This document shows, piece by piece, positions 22,039 through 22,586 of a stretch of 22,586 nucleotides of DNA; positions within the stretch are counted from its first letter, which is position 1, and each line of letters begins with the position of its first letter. The stretch is from Phenylobacterium sp. (GTDB lineage Bacteria > Pseudomonadota > Alphaproteobacteria > Caulobacterales > Caulobacteraceae). Both the position numbers and the translations under genes were made by a program. Under the pieces are notes generated by a model that did no database searches, was not told where the DNA came from, and saw nothing but the letters and a program-made list of their open reading frames with translations. The stretch is taken from the NCBI GenBank assembly GCA_019264505.1, contig JAHUZY010000262.1, positions 1 to 22,586 on the forward strand, given 5' to 3'.

Positions 22039-22586
22039 ATGCCCGCCGGCCCTCCCCTCGCCCCACCGCTAAAGATCGCTGACCTGGCCAAAAGTGTGCC
22101 GGGTGGCCGCCTGCTGTTCTCGAACCTGGCGTTCGACATGGCGCCTGGCGAGATCGTCGCCATCATGGGCGAGTCCGGCGTGGGCAAGTCGACCCTGCTG
22201 AACCTCATCGCCGGGCTGGACCGCGCCGACACCGGGCGGATCGAGATCGACGGCGTCGATCTCTCCACCCTGGACGATGACGCCCGGACCGGTCTGCGCC
22301 GGGACCGGATCGGCTTTGTCTTCCAGGCCTTCCACATCCTGCCGCACCTGACCCTGGCCCAGAATGTCGCCCTGCCGCTGATCCTGGCCCGCCGGCCGGA
22401 GACCGAGGCGCTGAAGGCGGCCGCCGCCATGCTCGACCAGGTCGGGCTGGGCGGCCGCGGTCAGGACTTTCCCGCCCAGGTCTCCGGCGGCGAGATGCAG
22501 CGCATCGCCCTGGCCCGGGCGCTTGTCCACCGCCCCGCCCTGGTCCTGGCCGACGAGCCCACCGGTAATCTCGATCCCCCGACGGC
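22039..22586 (+). CDS. ABC transporter ATP-binding protein, LolD/MacB type (5' part)
   Basis: The frame starts at the ATG at 22039 and is cut by the window end after about 182 residues. It shows Walker [12 protein letters not shown]-loop [13 protein letters not shown], the ABC signature [14 protein letters not shown] and Walker [13 protein letters not shown]. The FHILPHLT and DEPTGNLD spellings place it in the MacB/LolD/FtsE/YbbA group, which powers extrusion or lipoprotein release rather than solute import. The partner permease should lie just beyond the window. There is no clear Shine-Dalgarno; the start was chosen as the first ATG before the conserved domain. Specificity within the group cannot be decided from this part. 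Confidence 0.9.
   Translation, partial: MPAGPPLAPPLKIADLAKSVPGGRLLFSNLAFDMAPGEIVAIMGESGVGKSTLLNLIAGLDRADTGRIEIDGVDLSTLDDDARTGLRRDRIGFVFQAFHILPHLTLAQNVALPLILARRPETEALKAAAAMLDQVGLGGRGQDFPAQVSGGEMQRIALARALVHRPALVLADEPTGNLDPPT

Noticed and set aside
1..22586. Search for CRISPR arrays, insertion sequences, integrases, att sites or toxin-antitoxin pairs
   Set aside because: No spaced direct repeats, transposase or integrase motifs were seen; the tRNA genes have no duplicated 3' ends nearby, so no island boundary is supported.

Overview
The window is GC-rich, densely coded DNA from an alphaproteobacterium, most likely Caulobacteraceae (Caulobacter or Phenylobacterium type). Supporting signs are a MucR/Ros regulator, a DUF2336 protein, a PAS_5 protein, a histidine kinase whose HisKA domain resembles the DivJ/PleC group, tight ATGA/GTGA gene overlaps, and GANTC (CcrM-type) sites gathered in a few promoter regions. 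No insertion sequence, prophage, CRISPR array or integrase is visible. It looks like ordinary chromosome with two tRNA genes.

Layout, left to right. (1) 1-4542 is a regulatory block: the 5' part of a minus-strand membrane protein, a divergent soluble histidine kinase with sufE just downstream, then minus-strand PAS_5, mucR and DUF2336 genes. (2) 4602-7772 is an acyl-CoA module: a crotonase-fold enzyme diverges from an acyl-CoA synthetase that is followed by a MaoC hydratase and a strong intrinsic terminator. Together they could activate a carboxylic acid to its CoA ester and then isomerise or hydrate it. (3) 7798-11461 holds a trypsin-fold protease without a signal peptide, then oligopeptidase B overlapping a GNAT acetyltransferase. 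(4) 11458-14763 holds a LysR regulator divergent from ilvD (branched-chain amino acid synthesis) and a small secreted protein. (5) 14786-16251 is a four-gene ArsR operon (ArsR, SRPBCC, a small membrane protein, DUF1801) preceded by a 50-bp near-perfect dyad. (6) 16317-19167 holds a Tat-type cyclophilin, a SRAP/HMCES-like DNA-protein crosslink protein, a 52-residue DUF2256 zinc-ribbon gene and an ADCK/UbiB-family kinase. (7) 19371-19650 holds divergent tRNA-Gln(TTG) and tRNA-Pro(CGG). (8) 19806-22586 holds DUF1963, DUF547, a cold-shock protein with a terminator, and the start of a LolD/MacB-type ABC transporter ATPase cut by the window end.

I see no clearly new multi-gene defence or mobile system. 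The most distinctive signals are the concentric palindrome in front of the ArsR operon, four GANTC sites within 58 bp in front of the PAS_5 gene, a MucR paralogue lacking two of the four zinc ligands, and two genes whose promoter geometry predicts leaderless mRNAs. The many long antisense reading frames (for example opposite ilvD) are shadows caused by high GC at third codon positions.
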